Of a stretch of 64,000 bases of DNA, positions 47,419 to 57,128 are shown in pieces. Positions within the stretch are counted from its first letter, which is position 1. Each line of letters opens with the position of its first letter. The translations under genes were made by a program, and so were the position numbers. The stretch comes from Glaciecola sp. 33A (GTDB taxonomy: Bacteria > Pseudomonadota > Gammaproteobacteria > Enterobacterales > Alteromonadaceae), in contig NZ_PJAR01000038.1 in the NCBI RefSeq assembly GCF_002836745.1, positions 62,001 through 126,000 of the forward strand, given 5' to 3'. The notes below the pieces were generated by a model. The model made no database searches. It worked only from the letters and a program-made list of their open reading frames with translations, and was not told where the DNA came from.

Positions 47419-47910
47419 CCCCTACATATGTAGTCATAAGGTGGTTATGGCTGCATATATTTAATTTTGCAAAGACGACAACGGCTTGTCGGATTAAAGT
47501 CTGAAACTGAATACTATTTTTACCTTACTTCGGTTTCTAAGTAAAAAATGTCTACAGATTTCGGGGAAGATCAGCTGCCCTTTTAGATTGGAGTAAGAGT
47601 GGAAATTTAATGGCAAAAATCAACTCAATTGAAGTAAGCCCCTCTGGCGGCTTTTGGCACTTTTTAACTCAGTGCTGACCTATCCAAATAGTCGATTACA
47701 TGATGCAATAACAACAAGTAGCATATCAACATTCATTCTAATCTTTAACGCCTAGTTTCAAACTTTAATATATCCGAACAACAACAGGGGTAGGTGGAAT
47801 CGCATTAAAAGGGTAACATATAGCAATTGCGCTGGTTTATTCATTAAATGGGCGCTTTTTTGTGATTATTGCAAATTAATCCATATTCAACTTGAAGCTA
47901 GGCTGATAGT
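47419..47910. other. Long intergenic region upstream of aroF
   Basis: The gap between the AbgT gene and aroF is 653 bases. The right end holds the promoter and TyrR box. The left part contains only very short open frames; one of 22 codons (47610-47678) has GGA before its ATG and contains FWHF near its end, but there is no terminator-like pair after it that would show attenuation. Confidence 0.4.
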
Positions 47911-47938
47911 TTGTTAAAAAGTCAAACAGTACTATATT
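47911..47938 (+). promoter_or_regulatory. Possible aroF promoter
   Basis: TTGTTA (47911-47916) and TATATT (47933-47938) are separated by 16 bases. Transcription would start near 47945, just upstream of the TyrR box, so bound TyrR could block it. Confidence 0.45.
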
Positions 47939-47954
47939 TCATGTGATTTCTTTA

Positions 47955-47972
47955 TGTAAACAAAAGTTTACA
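47955..47972 (+). promoter_or_regulatory. TyrR box
   Basis: TGTAAACAAAAGTTTACA matches the E. coli TyrR consensus TGTAAA-N6-TTTACA at all twelve defined positions. It lies 99 bases before aroF, whose E. coli counterpart is repressed by TyrR with tyrosine. Confidence 0.8.
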
Positions 47973-48071
47973 TACTGGTTTGGTAGCAAAGTTCTCGATA
48001 GTTTTATTCCTTTTCTTGCTGTTGTGGTCTCACGTTTAACATCTCATCCGTTTTCTTATAAAGAGTAAAAA

Positions 48072-49160
48072 ATGCAAAAAGACACAGTTAATAATATTCA
48101 TGTTTCATCGGAAGAAGTTTTAGTCACGCCCGATGAGCTAAGCCACGAGCTTCCAGTGAGTGAAAAAGCGTTGCAAGGCGTTATTGCATCGAGAAAAGTT
48201 ATTTCAGATATTATTCATGGCGAAGACCATCGCTTATTAGTCGTCTGTGGACCCTGTTCAATTCACGATATAGACGCGGCAAAAGAGTATGCGTTGAAAC
48301 TAAAGAACCTGCATGAGTCCTCTATAGACACGCTTTATATTGTCATGCGTGTTTATTTTGAGAAGCCGCGCACAACAACTGGCTGGAAAGGCTTAATCAA
48401 CGACCCGCATTTAAACGATACTTTTGACATTGAAACAGGTTTACGCAGAGCAAGACAATTACTTATTTGGTTAGCTGAACTAGGCCTGCCTGTAGCAACC
48501 GAAGCATTAGACCCAATCAGTCCCCAATATTTAGGTGAATTGTTTAGTTGGGCTGCCATTGGCGCAAGAACTTCAGAGTCGCAAACTCACCGTGAGATGG
48601 CGAGCGGATTATCGATGCCAGTCGGATTTAAAAACGGAACTGATGGCTCACTAAGTATCGCTATTAATGCGCTTCAATCTGCGGCATCAGGGCACCGCTT
48701 TATGGGGATCAATAAGCAAGGGCAGGTGAGTGTGATAAAAACGCAAGGTAACCCGGACGGCCACATTATTTTGCGCGGCGGTAAGCAACCCAACTATGAT
48801 TCAGTGTGTGTCGCTGATTGCGAAGCCGAGTTGAGCAACGAGAATATTGTGTCAAGTTTAGTGGTTGATTGCAGTCATGCAAATAGTGCTAAAGACTACC
48901 GCAGACAGCCTTTAGTTGCGCAGAACGTGGTTAACCAAATATTAGAAGGCAATCAATCAATCATTGGCATCATGCTAGAAAGCCATTTAAATGCGGGCAA
49001 CCAAAGTTCAACGGGTAAAACCCTTAAAGATTTGGACTATGGCGTCTCTATTACTGACGGTTGTATTAATTGGCAACAAACTCATGATCTTATTTTGCAG
49101 ACTCGTGACAGGCTTATCACTGTGCTGCCTATGCGCCAAACGAAGCGCTTAAATGCGTAA
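48072..49160 (+). CDS. aroF: 3-deoxy-7-phosphoheptulonate synthase, tyrosine-type
   Basis: The enzyme joins phosphoenolpyruvate and erythrose 4-phosphate, opening the shikimate pathway. The 362-residue protein follows E. coli AroF from [10 protein letters not shown] onward, with [41 protein letters not shown] in two parts and the HANS metal-site region. The isozyme choice rests on N-terminal similarity, the tyrA gene behind it and the TyrR box. It overlaps tyrA by eight bases. Confidence 0.93.
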   Translation: MQKDTVNNIHVSSEEVLVTPDELSHELPVSEKALQGVIASRKVISDIIHGEDHRLLVVCGPCSIHDIDAAKEYALKLKNLHESSIDTLYIVMRVYFEKPRTTTGWKGLINDPHLNDTFDIETGLRRARQLLIWLAELGLPVATEALDPISPQYLGELFSWAAIGARTSESQTHREMASGLSMPVGFKNGTDGSLSIAINALQSAASGHRFMGINKQGQVSVIKTQGNPDGHIILRGGKQPNYDSVCVADCEAELSNENIVSSLVVDCSHANSAKDYRRQPLVAQNVVNQILEGNQSIIGIMLESHLNAGNQSSTGKTLKDLDYGVSITDGCINWQQTHDLILQTRDRLITVLPMRQTKRLNA

Positions 49161-50307
49161 AACGGGTATGTTAGAAACTGATAAAACCCTTGCTGAACTG
49201 CGTGATCATATTGATGATATTGACAGCCAACTTATACAGCTATTAAAGCTCAGAAATGAGCTGACTAGCCGCGTGGGCGATGTTAAAAGCCAAACCGGCA
49301 TGCCGATATATGTGCCAAGCAGAGAATCTGAGATGATTGCTGCGCGGCGTCAACAAGCAGAATCTATTGGCTTGTCACCTGATTTGGCAGAAGACGTTCT
49401 GCGCAGGGTCATGCGCGACTCTTATCGTAGTCAACATGCGAATTATCGCTGTATCAATCCAAGTATTAATAAAGTGGTGATTATTGGTGGTGCAGGCGCG
49501 TTAGGTAAGGTGTTTGTGGCCCTCTTTGAGCAAAGTGATTATTCGGTCACAAGCTTAGAAAAGAACGATTGGGCGAGGGCTGACGAGATATTTACGGGTG
49601 CCGATTTGGTTATTGTTGCGGTACCAATAAAGTTAACTGTATCAGTTATTGAAGGTTTATCGGCTTTGCCACAACAGTGTATTTTAGCCGACATCACCAG
49701 TGTAAAAGATCAGCCCTTACAAGCTATGTTGAAAGTGCATCAGGGTCCTGTTGTTGGTTTGCATCCGATGTTTGGCCCTGACAGCCCCGGCATGATTAAA
49801 CAGGTAGTTGTGGTATGTCATGGCAGAGAGCCTGATAAATACGAATGGTTGCTTGAACAAATGCGAACTTGGGGAGCGGTGCTGCATGAATCCTCGAGCA
49901 AAGAGCATGATAGTGCGATGGCGTTTATTCAGGTAATGCGACATTTCAGTACTTTTGTATACGGTCAGCATCTTAAAGAAGAAGATCCCAGTTTGGCATC
50001 CTTGTTGATGTTCAGTTCGCCAATCTATCGCCTAGAATTAGCAATGGTTGGTAGACTTTTTGCTCAAGCGCCTGAGCTTTATGCTGATATTATTTTTAAT
50101 AATGCCGAAAGTTTAGCTCTTCTGAAACGTTTTCATGCCCGATTTGGAGAAGCTCTGAAACTGGTCGAGGAAGTTGATAAAGCATCATTTGTAAACCAGT
50201 TCAATGAAACTAAGCAATGGTTTGGTGATTATGCCGAGCAATGTTTAATAGACAGTAAGCAATTATTGCTGAAGGCGGATGATAGCCAGCTGTTAAGGAA
50301 GAAATAG
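49153..50307 (+). CDS. tyrA: Bifunctional chorismate mutase/prephenate dehydrogenase
   Basis: TyrA makes prephenate from chorismate and then 4-hydroxyphenylpyruvate, the tyrosine branch. The 384-residue protein has an AroQ-type mutase domain (about 8-95, with [10 protein letters not shown]), a Rossmann fold starting [14 protein letters not shown] (about 104-117) and the dehydrogenase segment [12 protein letters not shown] (near 200). The ATG at 49153 overlaps aroF; Met6 is an alternative. Confidence 0.95.
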   Translation: MRKTGMLETDKTLAELRDHIDDIDSQLIQLLKLRNELTSRVGDVKSQTGMPIYVPSRESEMIAARRQQAESIGLSPDLAEDVLRRVMRDSYRSQHANYRCINPSINKVVIIGGAGALGKVFVALFEQSDYSVTSLEKNDWARADEIFTGADLVIVAVPIKLTVSVIEGLSALPQQCILADITSVKDQPLQAMLKVHQGPVVGLHPMFGPDSPGMIKQVVVVCHGREPDKYEWLLEQMRTWGAVLHESSSKEHDSAMAFIQVMRHFSTFVYGQHLKEEDPSLASLLMFSSPIYRLELAMVGRLFAQAPELYADIIFNNAESLALLKRFHARFGEALKLVEEVDKASFVNQFNETKQWFGDYAEQCLIDSKQLLLKADDSQLLRKK

Positions 50308-50693
50308 TACAAACTCAGTTTGGTGAATTGACGGTTTTGGGCTTCGTGGTGTCATATAAAAATAAATTGCACTGGCTAGCGTTAAGAAACCTTCTTTAGC
50401 CAAACGCTCGGGTGAATTTAATAATGTAAAATCGCCATAATTTGCTAAAAGAATTTATACGCGCCTAGATTCTATTTGTCATTGCGCACATAATGTACAA
50501 ACAAAGAGTTGAGTGTATATTAAGCAATTTGGTCGCAATTTGACCTTTCCGACATGATTTTTCAAAAATAAGTTGATGGCGATCTCCGATCTTGATCTAT
50601 TACTTTCTTTTACGAGTGGACTCTCATGTCTTTAACTGTTTACCGTTCCACAAGGTTAGATCGTTTTTGCATGAAATAGGAACGGCTAAAAAG
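50308..50693. other. Convergent gap between tyrA and pheA
   Basis: The 386-base gap holds the 3' ends of two converging genes. Just beyond the pheA stop, CCGTTCC (50643-50649) and GGAACGG (50679-50685) form a perfect seven-base inverted repeat with a long loop, and GGAATAGC/GCCGTTCC could pair instead. No stem with a clear T-run was found for either gene. Confidence 0.45.
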
Positions 50694-51875
50694 CTATTCC
50701 ATTAACGCGTTTACTGCCGCTATCTTAGTAGGGCTGATTTCCTCAATCGGATAACAGCCTAATACTTTAAAGTAGCGTGTCATTCCACGTAAAGCTTCCA
50801 TCGCATTTTGCATTGGTCCATCAGCGATATTACCTTCAACATCCAAGTAAAACATTTCCTCCCATGGATTACCTGTAATAGGTCGTGACTCCAGTTTCGT
50901 CATGTTGATTTGATTTTCTCTCAAGACTAATAATGCCTCCACTAAGGCACCGGGTTTTTGCACGGTAGACATAATCAATGTGGTTTTTGCAGGCACTTGT
51001 AAAGGCACTTTTACTGAATCACTCGCCACTACAATAAATCGACTGTGGTTTTCTTTTTGATTCGCCAAGTTTGACTTAATTGCTTTTAAACCATATAAAC
51101 TGCCGCCAGCCTCGCTGCCAATGGCTGCAACTTCACCTGAACGTAATTCATTCACGACAATCATTGCGGCAGAAGTACTGTCACAAGGTTTTACCTCGAC
51201 ATTGCCTAATTCAGCTAAAAAATGACTGCATTGGGCAAACACTTGCGGATGCGCATACAGTGTTTTGATTTTACTGATTTCAACGTCCTCTGAGACTAAA
51301 AGGGCATGCTTAATCGGGTGAGTAAGTTCACCAACAATACTCAAACGCGTATGTTGTAACTGGTCATATACCTCATTAATACTGCCGGATGACGTATTCT
51401 CAATCGGCAGCACTGCAAAGTCTGCTTCACCTGATTCTACCTTATTGATAATTTCAACAAAGCTTTGACAGCCTATTTCTAGTAACTCTCCTGGGCGTCT
51501 TGAAAAGTACTTTTGCGTAGCAAGGTAACTGTAAGAGCCTTTGTCACCTAAAAATGCCACGCGATTAAGCGGTTTTTCGCTACCTGGATTAGCCCAACGA
51601 GCTAACATAGCTTGTTGGTTCAATACTGAATCTTCAATGATGACATGGAATAATTGGGTTACGTAGTGAGGGTCTAAACCTGCTTTTTGTCCTTGCTTAA
51701 TGAGACGAATAAGCAGTTGCTCTTCTCTCGCCTGATCACGCACCGGTATCTGGTTTTTGACTTTTGTTTCTGCAACTTGATTGGTTAGCCCCTGACGAGT
51801 TGCTAATAGAGAAAGTAAATCGGAATCAAGTGATGTAATTTTTTTGCGTATTTCTTCAAGTTCTTGTTTGGGCAC
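50694..51875 (-). CDS. pheA: Bifunctional chorismate mutase/prephenate dehydratase
   Basis: PheA leads chorismate to phenylpyruvate. It has an AroQ mutase domain (about 1-90), a prephenate dehydratase domain (about 100-285, beginning VAFLGDKGSYSYLA) and a C-terminal ACT domain with the ESRP phenylalanine-binding motif, so feedback inhibition is expected. The GTG at 51875 is chosen because AAGGA lies seven bases upstream and the protein then starts at the usual point (393 residues); the open frame continues to 51953 but includes the leader hairpin. Confidence 0.94.
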   Translation of the reverse strand: MPKQELEEIRKKITSLDSDLLSLLATRQGLTNQVAETKVKNQIPVRDQAREEQLLIRLIKQGQKAGLDPHYVTQLFHVIIEDSVLNQQAMLARWANPGSEKPLNRVAFLGDKGSYSYLATQKYFSRRPGELLEIGCQSFVEIINKVESGEADFAVLPIENTSSGSINEVYDQLQHTRLSIVGELTHPIKHALLVSEDVEISKIKTLYAHPQVFAQCSHFLAELGNVEVKPCDSTSAAMIVVNELRSGEVAAIGSEAGGSLYGLKAIKSNLANQKENHSRFIVVASDSVKVPLQVPAKTTLIMSTVQKPGALVEALLVLRENQINMTKLESRPITGNPWEEMFYLDVEGNIADGPMQNAMEALRGMTRYFKVLGCYPIEEISPTKIAAVNALME

Positions 51876-51901
51876 TTCATATCCTTTGCGTAAACAGTGA
51901 C

Positions 51902-51931
51902 TACCAAATTGCTCACGAATGCTATTTGGTA
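51902..51931 (-). promoter_or_regulatory. Hairpin in the pheA leader
   Basis: TACCAAAT (51902-51909) and ATTTGGTA (51924-51931) pair perfectly over eight bases with a 14-base loop. It lies between the promoter and the ribosome site, 27 bases from the GTG. There is no T-run and no phenylalanine-rich leader peptide, so it is not an E. coli-type pheL attenuator. Confidence 0.5.
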
Positions 51932-51965
51932 AAAGTAGAGAGATGCGAATCAACCCCCGCCATGA

Positions 51966-51994
51966 AATGTAAGTAAGTGGTCGCGCAGTGTCAA
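51966..51994 (-). promoter_or_regulatory. pheA promoter
   Basis: On the minus strand a perfect TTGACA (51989-51994) is followed after 17 bases by TACATT (51966-51971). Transcription would start near 51958, giving a leader of about 83 bases. Confidence 0.75.
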
Positions 51995-52050
51995 TGGATA
52001 AAAGGAGAAATTTCCTAAATATTCATATATGGGATACTAATTATCCTACT

Positions 52051-52857
52051 TTATAAGTCAGAATCCAGTAATCTTACTAACATTGCTTTGACTTCATCCG
52101 ATTCAAACGGTTTATCGCACAGAGCATTAACACCGGTTTGTTGAATATTAGCCATATGTGGACTTGACGACGACTCAGACGTCACCATGATGATTGGGAT
52201 ATGAGTTGTCGCTGGATTGAATCGAATGAACTCTGAAAGCTCTCTGCCGTCCATCTCAGGCATATTGTAATCGGTAATAACCAAATCGAATTCGTTATCT
52301 TTTAATAACGTCAGAGCATGAGCGCCGTTTTCGGCTTCCATTACCTTGCTTAAACCCATGCCCTCGAGCACTCTGCGAATATGATTTCGCGCTAATCGGC
52401 TGTCATCGACAAGAAGCACTCGCACGTGTTGCGCTTCAAAATAGTTTAAGTCAATTTCGTCGGTATTGATGAGTTGCAAACTCGCGTTTAGGCCACGAGA
52501 TAAATGAATAGGCTCAAACGGTTTTGGAAGAATAGCAGCCACACCCGCTTGTTTAAATTCGTCAAGTTTGCTGATGCTATTTTCGCTACTCACTAACATA
52601 AAGGGGATTGATGCATTAGCGTCGTCGTCTTTAATGAATCTTAAAATATCTAAGCCATTGCCATCGGCTAGATACATGGTACTTACCACCATATCTGCGC
52701 CATGGGCCATTATAGATGCTTTGGCCTGCTCGACATTTTGCACAACATCTACTGTTTGTACATTTTCTGCGAGCAGCAACGTTTTAATTATCTTACTTTG
52801 CGTATCGGACGGTTCGACCAATAATATATGCAGGTCAGATATAGACAGTTTATGCAT
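52051..52857 (-). CDS. Double receiver-domain response regulator, first domain degenerate
   Basis: The 268-residue cytoplasmic protein has two CheY-like domains (about 8-128 and 145-266) and no output domain. The second is complete: VDDS (150-153), phospho-acceptor D196 in VITDYNMPEMDG and the lysine in CDKPF. In the first, the position of the acceptor aspartate is a threonine (T60 in VVSTMYLADG) although the lysine in PKPF remains, so it probably cannot be phosphorylated. It may relay a signal by protein contact. No kinase lies nearby. Confidence 0.88.
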   Translation of the reverse strand: MHKLSISDLHILLVEPSDTQSKIIKTLLLAENVQTVDVVQNVEQAKASIMAHGADMVVSTMYLADGNGLDILRFIKDDDANASIPFMLVSSENSISKLDEFKQAGVAAILPKPFEPIHLSRGLNASLQLINTDEIDLNYFEAQHVRVLLVDDSRLARNHIRRVLEGMGLSKVMEAENGAHALTLLKDNEFDLVITDYNMPEMDGRELSEFIRFNPATTHIPIIMVTSESSSSPHMANIQQTGVNALCDKPFESDEVKAMLVRLLDSDL

Positions 52858-52879
52858 TACTTAGTTATCTCTCAAAATT

Positions 52880-53203
52880 TCAGCCGCCTGCTAACTTGAC
52901 GCGCTTTCCTTTGCTCTCTAAAATTTGTTTAAGTTTATCGCGCACATCGCCTTGAATTTCGATACTGAACCCTTTCACTGCGCCTCCGCAACCACATTGC
53001 TTTTTTAACTCTTTGCATAGTGCCTTGAGGTCAGTATCGCTCATTTCTAGACCGTCGATTATACTCATGCCTTTGCCTTTGCGGCCTTTAGTTTCTTTTC
53101 GTATCCTTACAATACCATCGCCCTTTGGGGAATTTTGTAAGCTAACGGTCTTTTCTTTTATTCTACCTGTGTCGGTCGAATAAACTAATCTTGAATCATT
53201 CAT
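52880..53203 (-). CDS. yciH: SUI1/eIF1-like translation factor YciH
   Basis: The 107-residue protein has a SUI1 domain (about 30-105) with VRIRKETKGRKGKGMSII, CKELKKQCGCGGAVK and the C-terminal LESKGKRVKLAGG, as in E. coli YciH, a homologue of eIF1 thought to affect start-codon fidelity. It lies 22 bases upstream of the double-receiver gene on the same strand and may be co-transcribed with it. Confidence 0.93.
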   Translation of the reverse strand: MNDSRLVYSTDTGRIKEKTVSLQNSPKGDGIVRIRKETKGRKGKGMSIIDGLEMSDTDLKALCKELKKQCGCGGAVKGFSIEIQGDVRDKLKQILESKGKRVKLAGG

Positions 53204-53312
53204 TCGATAAAAAGCATGTATGTAGCCTAAATAATAAAATCAAGTATATCCTATGGACCTAATCAAAGCTATTTTGCGCATTTTAAACAATTTAAGTGAT
53301 CCCTAGTTGCAA

Positions 53313-53329
53313 TTGAGAACTATTATCAA
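53313..53329 (+). promoter_or_regulatory. Fur-like box upstream of the iron ABC operon
   Basis: TTGAGAACTATTATCAA contains TGAGAACTATTATCA, which agrees with the Fur 7-1-7 motif TGATAATNATTATCA at 12 of 14 defined bases. It lies 48 bases before fbpA, as expected for iron-dependent repression. Confidence 0.65.
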
Positions 53330-53376
53330 CTAACATACAGCCACATGATCTATAAAGTTTAAAAGGATGGAAAAAA

Positions 53377-54396
53377 GTGACCATAAGCATTTCTCGTTTA
53401 TTCGTTTTAATCTCGTTAGTAATTTTCTCTGCACACAGCGTCAGTGCTGAAGTTAACGTTTACTCTGGACGTAAAGAAGCGTTGATTAAACCGATTTTAG
53501 ATGATTTTAGCAAACAAACTGGCATTAAAGTGAACTTGGTCACGGGTAACGCGGATGCACTTATCTCAAGGATCAAATCAGAAGGACAGTTTAGTCCTGC
53601 AGATGTGCTTATATCAGCTGATGTTGGTCGTTTGGTGAGGGCAAAGCAACTCGGTATAACGCAAGCTAACGCCGATGAGGTTATTATAGCCAATGTGCCG
53701 GCTTATTTGCGGGATGAGGAATTACATTGGACGGCACTAACATTGCGTGCGCGTCCGATTATGTATGCTAAAGACCGCGTTGACCCTGTGTCATTGTCAA
53801 CTATGCAGGCATTAACAAACAAAGAATGGAAAAATCGAATTTGTATTCGTTCATCCAATAACGTTTATAATCAATCCATGATCTCAGGCATGATCCAAAC
53901 GCAAGGTGAAGCAAAAACACTAGATTGGGCCAAAGGCCTAGTTGCAAATTTTGCGCGCACACCGAAAGGGGGCGACCGTGATCAAATTAAGGCCGTTGTT
54001 GCCGGTGAGTGTGATGTTGCTATTGCTAACACGTATTATTTAGCCGGCATGCTAAACGCCGATGACGAAGCGACTCGAAAAACAGCTCAGCAAGTCGCTG
54101 TATTTTGGCCAGACCAAGACACCATTGGTGCGCATGTTAATATTTCAGGTGTTAGCATTGCCAAATATGCTAGCAATTTAGACGCTGCGAAAACGCTTAT
54201 CCGTTTTATGTTAACCGATGAAGCTCAGGTTTGGTACGCTGAAACAAATCATGAATACCCAGTAAAAGCAGGTATAAAATGGAGCCAAACCCTGCAAGAT
54301 ATGGGGACATTTAAAGGGCAAGAAGTATCACTAGCGAAAGTGGGCGAGACTAACGCAAAAGCGCTTATGTTGATGGATAAAGCAGGTTGGCGCTAA
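53377..54396 (+). CDS. fbpA: Ferric iron ABC transporter, periplasmic binding protein
   Basis: The 339-residue protein has a signal peptide (cleavage after SVSA, before EVNVYSGRKE) and the bilobed fold of FbpA/AfuA proteins, with INVYSxR-type start and tyrosines in the NTYYLAGML segment that would bind Fe3+. The start is GTG, with AAGGA about ten bases upstream. It leads the fbpABC operon and follows a Fur-like box. Confidence 0.9.
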   Translation: MTISISRLFVLISLVIFSAHSVSAEVNVYSGRKEALIKPILDDFSKQTGIKVNLVTGNADALISRIKSEGQFSPADVLISADVGRLVRAKQLGITQANADEVIIANVPAYLRDEELHWTALTLRARPIMYAKDRVDPVSLSTMQALTNKEWKNRICIRSSNNVYNQSMISGMIQTQGEAKTLDWAKGLVANFARTPKGGDRDQIKAVVAGECDVAIANTYYLAGMLNADDEATRKTAQQVAVFWPDQDTIGAHVNISGVSIAKYASNLDAAKTLIRFMLTDEAQVWYAETNHEYPVKAGIKWSQTLQDMGTFKGQEVSLAKVGETNAKALMLMDKAGWR

Positions 54397-54400
54397 TCGA

Positions 54401-56044
54401 TTGATAAAAACTGCATTTAAAGGTTCGGCCTTTACAATATATTCGGTATTGGCAGGTCTTTTACTAGGCTTGCCGCTTTTCGTTATATTTTTCAGTTTCT
54501 TTTCTTGGGACACTGCTATCTGGCAGCACCTTGCTGCAACTGTATTGCCCAGATATATAAGCAATAGCCTGCTGCTTGCCTTTGGTGTTGGTTTTGGTGC
54601 AACAATACTAGGTACATGCTTAGCTTGGCTTATTGTCAATTATGATTTTTATGGTCGGCGCCTAATTCAATGGATGGTATTATTACCGCTCGCCATGCCT
54701 GCTTACATCATTGCCTACACGTACACCGGTTTACTTGATTTTGCCGGCCCGCTACAAACCTTTATCCGCAGTACATTTGATTTAGGCGCTCAAGACTATT
54801 GGTTTCCTGAAGTCAGATCGTTGTCCGGTGCAATCATTCTAATGTCATTAGTGCTTTACCCTTATGTTTATATACTGGCAAGAACCGCCTTTTCTGAGCA
54901 ATCGCAAAAGTATCGTGAAGTGAGTGAACTGGCGGGGGTGTCGCCATTAAAGCATTTTTTTAAAGTTGCTTTACCACTCGCTCGTCCCGCAATTATGACC
55001 GGAGCGGCTTTAGCAATGATGGAAGCACTAGCCGACTTTGGCACGGTTGAATACTTTGGTGTTAGCACATTTACCACCGGTATTTATAGAACGTGGTTTG
55101 GTATGGGCGATATTAAGGCTGCGTCTCAACTTGCAGGTTTTCTATGTTTATTTGTTTTTATTCTGATCATGGTAGAAAAAATGAGCCGACGTGACTCCCA
55201 GAATTATTCGTCAAGACAAGGCAAGTCGGCGCGGGCTAAACAAGTAAAGGGCATCAATGGCGGACTCATATTCATGCTGTGTAGTTTGCCTGTCGCATTT
55301 GGCTTTATTATCCCATTTGTACAATTAGCCACTTGGGCTTTAAGTTTCTCCGATCTGTCGAGCCTGGCAGACTACCCCGAATACGCTATGAATTCGGCGA
55401 TGTTGGCTAGCATAGGTGCCATTGTTGTGGTTGCCATGGCCTTACTGTTTAGTTATGCCAAACGCCTGCATCCCTCTAAAACAGTCAGTGGGTTTATACA
55501 ATTAGTATCGTTAGGATATGCACTACCTGGCACAGTTATCGCGATTGGGGTATTAGTTCCACTTGGATGGTTAGATATAAAACTTAATGTGCTGACCAAT
55601 GTGTGGTTTAATTTTCAGCCCGGATTAGTGTTCTCAGGTACTGTATTTGCACTTATTTTTGCCTATGCGATCCGCTTCATGAGTGTCGCCTTAAACAATA
55701 CCGAAGCTGGTATACAACGCATAAAACCTAGTATGGATGAGGCTTCAAAAGTATTGGGTGACTCACCAACGCAGCGACTATTGAGAATTCATATTCCATT
55801 GTTAAAGGCGAGCTTGTTAAGTGCTACTCTACTGGTTTTCGTAGACATACTCAAAGAATTACCAGCTACTCTTGTACTGCGTCCTTTTAATTTCAATACA
55901 CTGGCTGTTAAAGCCTTTGAATTAGCCTCAGATGAACGCTTGATTGATGCGGCACTGCCTTCAATTACAATTGTCTTAGTTGGCATTTTGCCGGTAATAA
56001 TACTGACTAAAACGCTTGATGGAATAGAACGAAAATATGCTTGA
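54401..56044 (+). CDS. fbpB: Ferric iron ABC transporter, permease
   Basis: The 547-residue protein is a fused permease with about 12 membrane segments and two EAA loops, ELAGVSPLKHFFKVALPLARP (in two parts, near 167-187) and ASKVLGDSPTQRLLRIHIPL (near 450-470), as in FbpB. It starts with TTG at 54401 four bases after fbpA and overlaps fbpC by eight bases. Confidence 0.9.
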   Translation: MIKTAFKGSAFTIYSVLAGLLLGLPLFVIFFSFFSWDTAIWQHLAATVLPRYISNSLLLAFGVGFGATILGTCLAWLIVNYDFYGRRLIQWMVLLPLAMPAYIIAYTYTGLLDFAGPLQTFIRSTFDLGAQDYWFPEVRSLSGAIILMSLVLYPYVYILARTAFSEQSQKYREVSELAGVSPLKHFFKVALPLARPAIMTGAALAMMEALADFGTVEYFGVSTFTTGIYRTWFGMGDIKAASQLAGFLCLFVFILIMVEKMSRRDSQNYSSRQGKSARAKQVKGINGGLIFMLCSLPVAFGFIIPFVQLATWALSFSDLSSLADYPEYAMNSAMLASIGAIVVVAMALLFSYAKRLHPSKTVSGFIQLVSLGYALPGTVIAIGVLVPLGWLDIKLNVLTNVWFNFQPGLVFSGTVFALIFAYAIRFMSVALNNTEAGIQRIKPSMDEASKVLGDSPTQRLLRIHIPLLKASLLSATLLVFVDILKELPATLVLRPFNFNTLAVKAFELASDERLIDAALPSITIVLVGILPVIILTKTLDGIERKYA

Positions 56045-57128
56045 TATTAATAATCTATCGTTGAGTTACGGTACACAAAAAGTGCTACAAAACTTGACGA
56101 TTTCATTGCAACAGGGAGAAATAGGCTGCATTTTAGGGCCATCCGGTTGCGGTAAAACGACCTTACTGCGAGCCATTGCGGGCTTCAAGTCTGTGCAGGG
56201 CGGAAGTATTAGCGTCAATGACATTGTAGTTAGCGATGCTGAATATAAAATGCCGGTGGCAAAACGCAAGGTTGGCGTGGTGTTTCAGGATTTTGCTTTA
56301 TTTCCACACATGAATGTGCTCAAAAATGTTGCCTACGGTTTAAGTAAATTATCCAAGTCTGAGGCTCTCAAACTGGCTCAAGAAGCGATTGAGTTGGTAG
56401 GTTTAAATGATACGAAAAGTAAATATCCGCACGAACTATCTGGTGGACAACAACAACGCGTTGCCATTGCAAGAGCGATTGCTCCTAAACCTGACTTATT
56501 ATTACTGGATGAGCCATTCTCGAGTTTGGATCCAGACTTAAGGGAGCGCCTGTCGAGCGAAATTCGCAGTATTATTAAGCAGCAAAATATCACGGCACTA
56601 CTAATTACTCACGATCAAACCGAAGCGTTTGCAATGGCAGATAAGATAGGTGTGCTGCATCATCAACAATGCCAACAATGGGGCACGGCATATGACTTAT
56701 ATCACGAACCGAAGACCGAATTTATTGCAGATTTTGTTGGCGAAGGTGTGTTTATTCCAGTGCAAGTGGTGGCTTATGAAAATGACAAGGAGAGTAGACT
56801 TGAAGCCAGTGACGAAAAACTGCTGTGGCTTGAAACGCAACTAGGTCGCTTTCTTCTGCCGCAAGAATACATAGATAACGCCACGTTTAAGGTCGGCGAT
56901 ACCGCAAAAATGTTAGTCAGGCCTGACGATTTAAGACATCAGGACGAAAGTGTCTTAAAAGCGAAGGTGGTAGGACGTTCTTTTCGCGGTGCTCATATAT
57001 TGTATCGATTGTCGTTAAAAGAAGGTGAACCGCTACTTTGTCTAGCGCCTAGTCATCACGACCATAAAATAGGTGAATCGTTTGGTATTCACTTAGAAGT
57101 TGAGCACGTGATCTGCTTTCCTAATTGA
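56037..57128 (+). CDS. fbpC: Ferric iron ABC transporter, ATP-binding protein
   Basis: The 363-residue ATPase has Walker A GPSGCGKTT (about 34-42), signature LSGGQQQRVAIARA (near 134-147), Walker B LLLLDEPFSSLD (near 153-164), the switch histidine in ITHDQTEAF and a C-terminal TOBE-like domain. It powers import through the permease encoded upstream. Confidence 0.92.
   Translation: MLDINNLSLSYGTQKVLQNLTISLQQGEIGCILGPSGCGKTTLLRAIAGFKSVQGGSISVNDIVVSDAEYKMPVAKRKVGVVFQDFALFPHMNVLKNVAYGLSKLSKSEALKLAQEAIELVGLNDTKSKYPHELSGGQQQRVAIARAIAPKPDLLLLDEPFSSLDPDLRERLSSEIRSIIKQQNITALLITHDQTEAFAMADKIGVLHHQQCQQWGTAYDLYHEPKTEFIADFVGEGVFIPVQVVAYENDKESRLEASDEKLLWLETQLGRFLLPQEYIDNATFKVGDTAKMLVRPDDLRHQDESVLKAKVVGRSFRGAHILYRLSLKEGEPLLCLAPSHHDHKIGESFGIHLEVEHVICFPN

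Noticed and set aside
51876-51953. N-terminal extension of PheA
   Set aside because: It would start almost at the predicted transcription start and translate the leader hairpin; the GTG at 51875 has a proper ribosome site.
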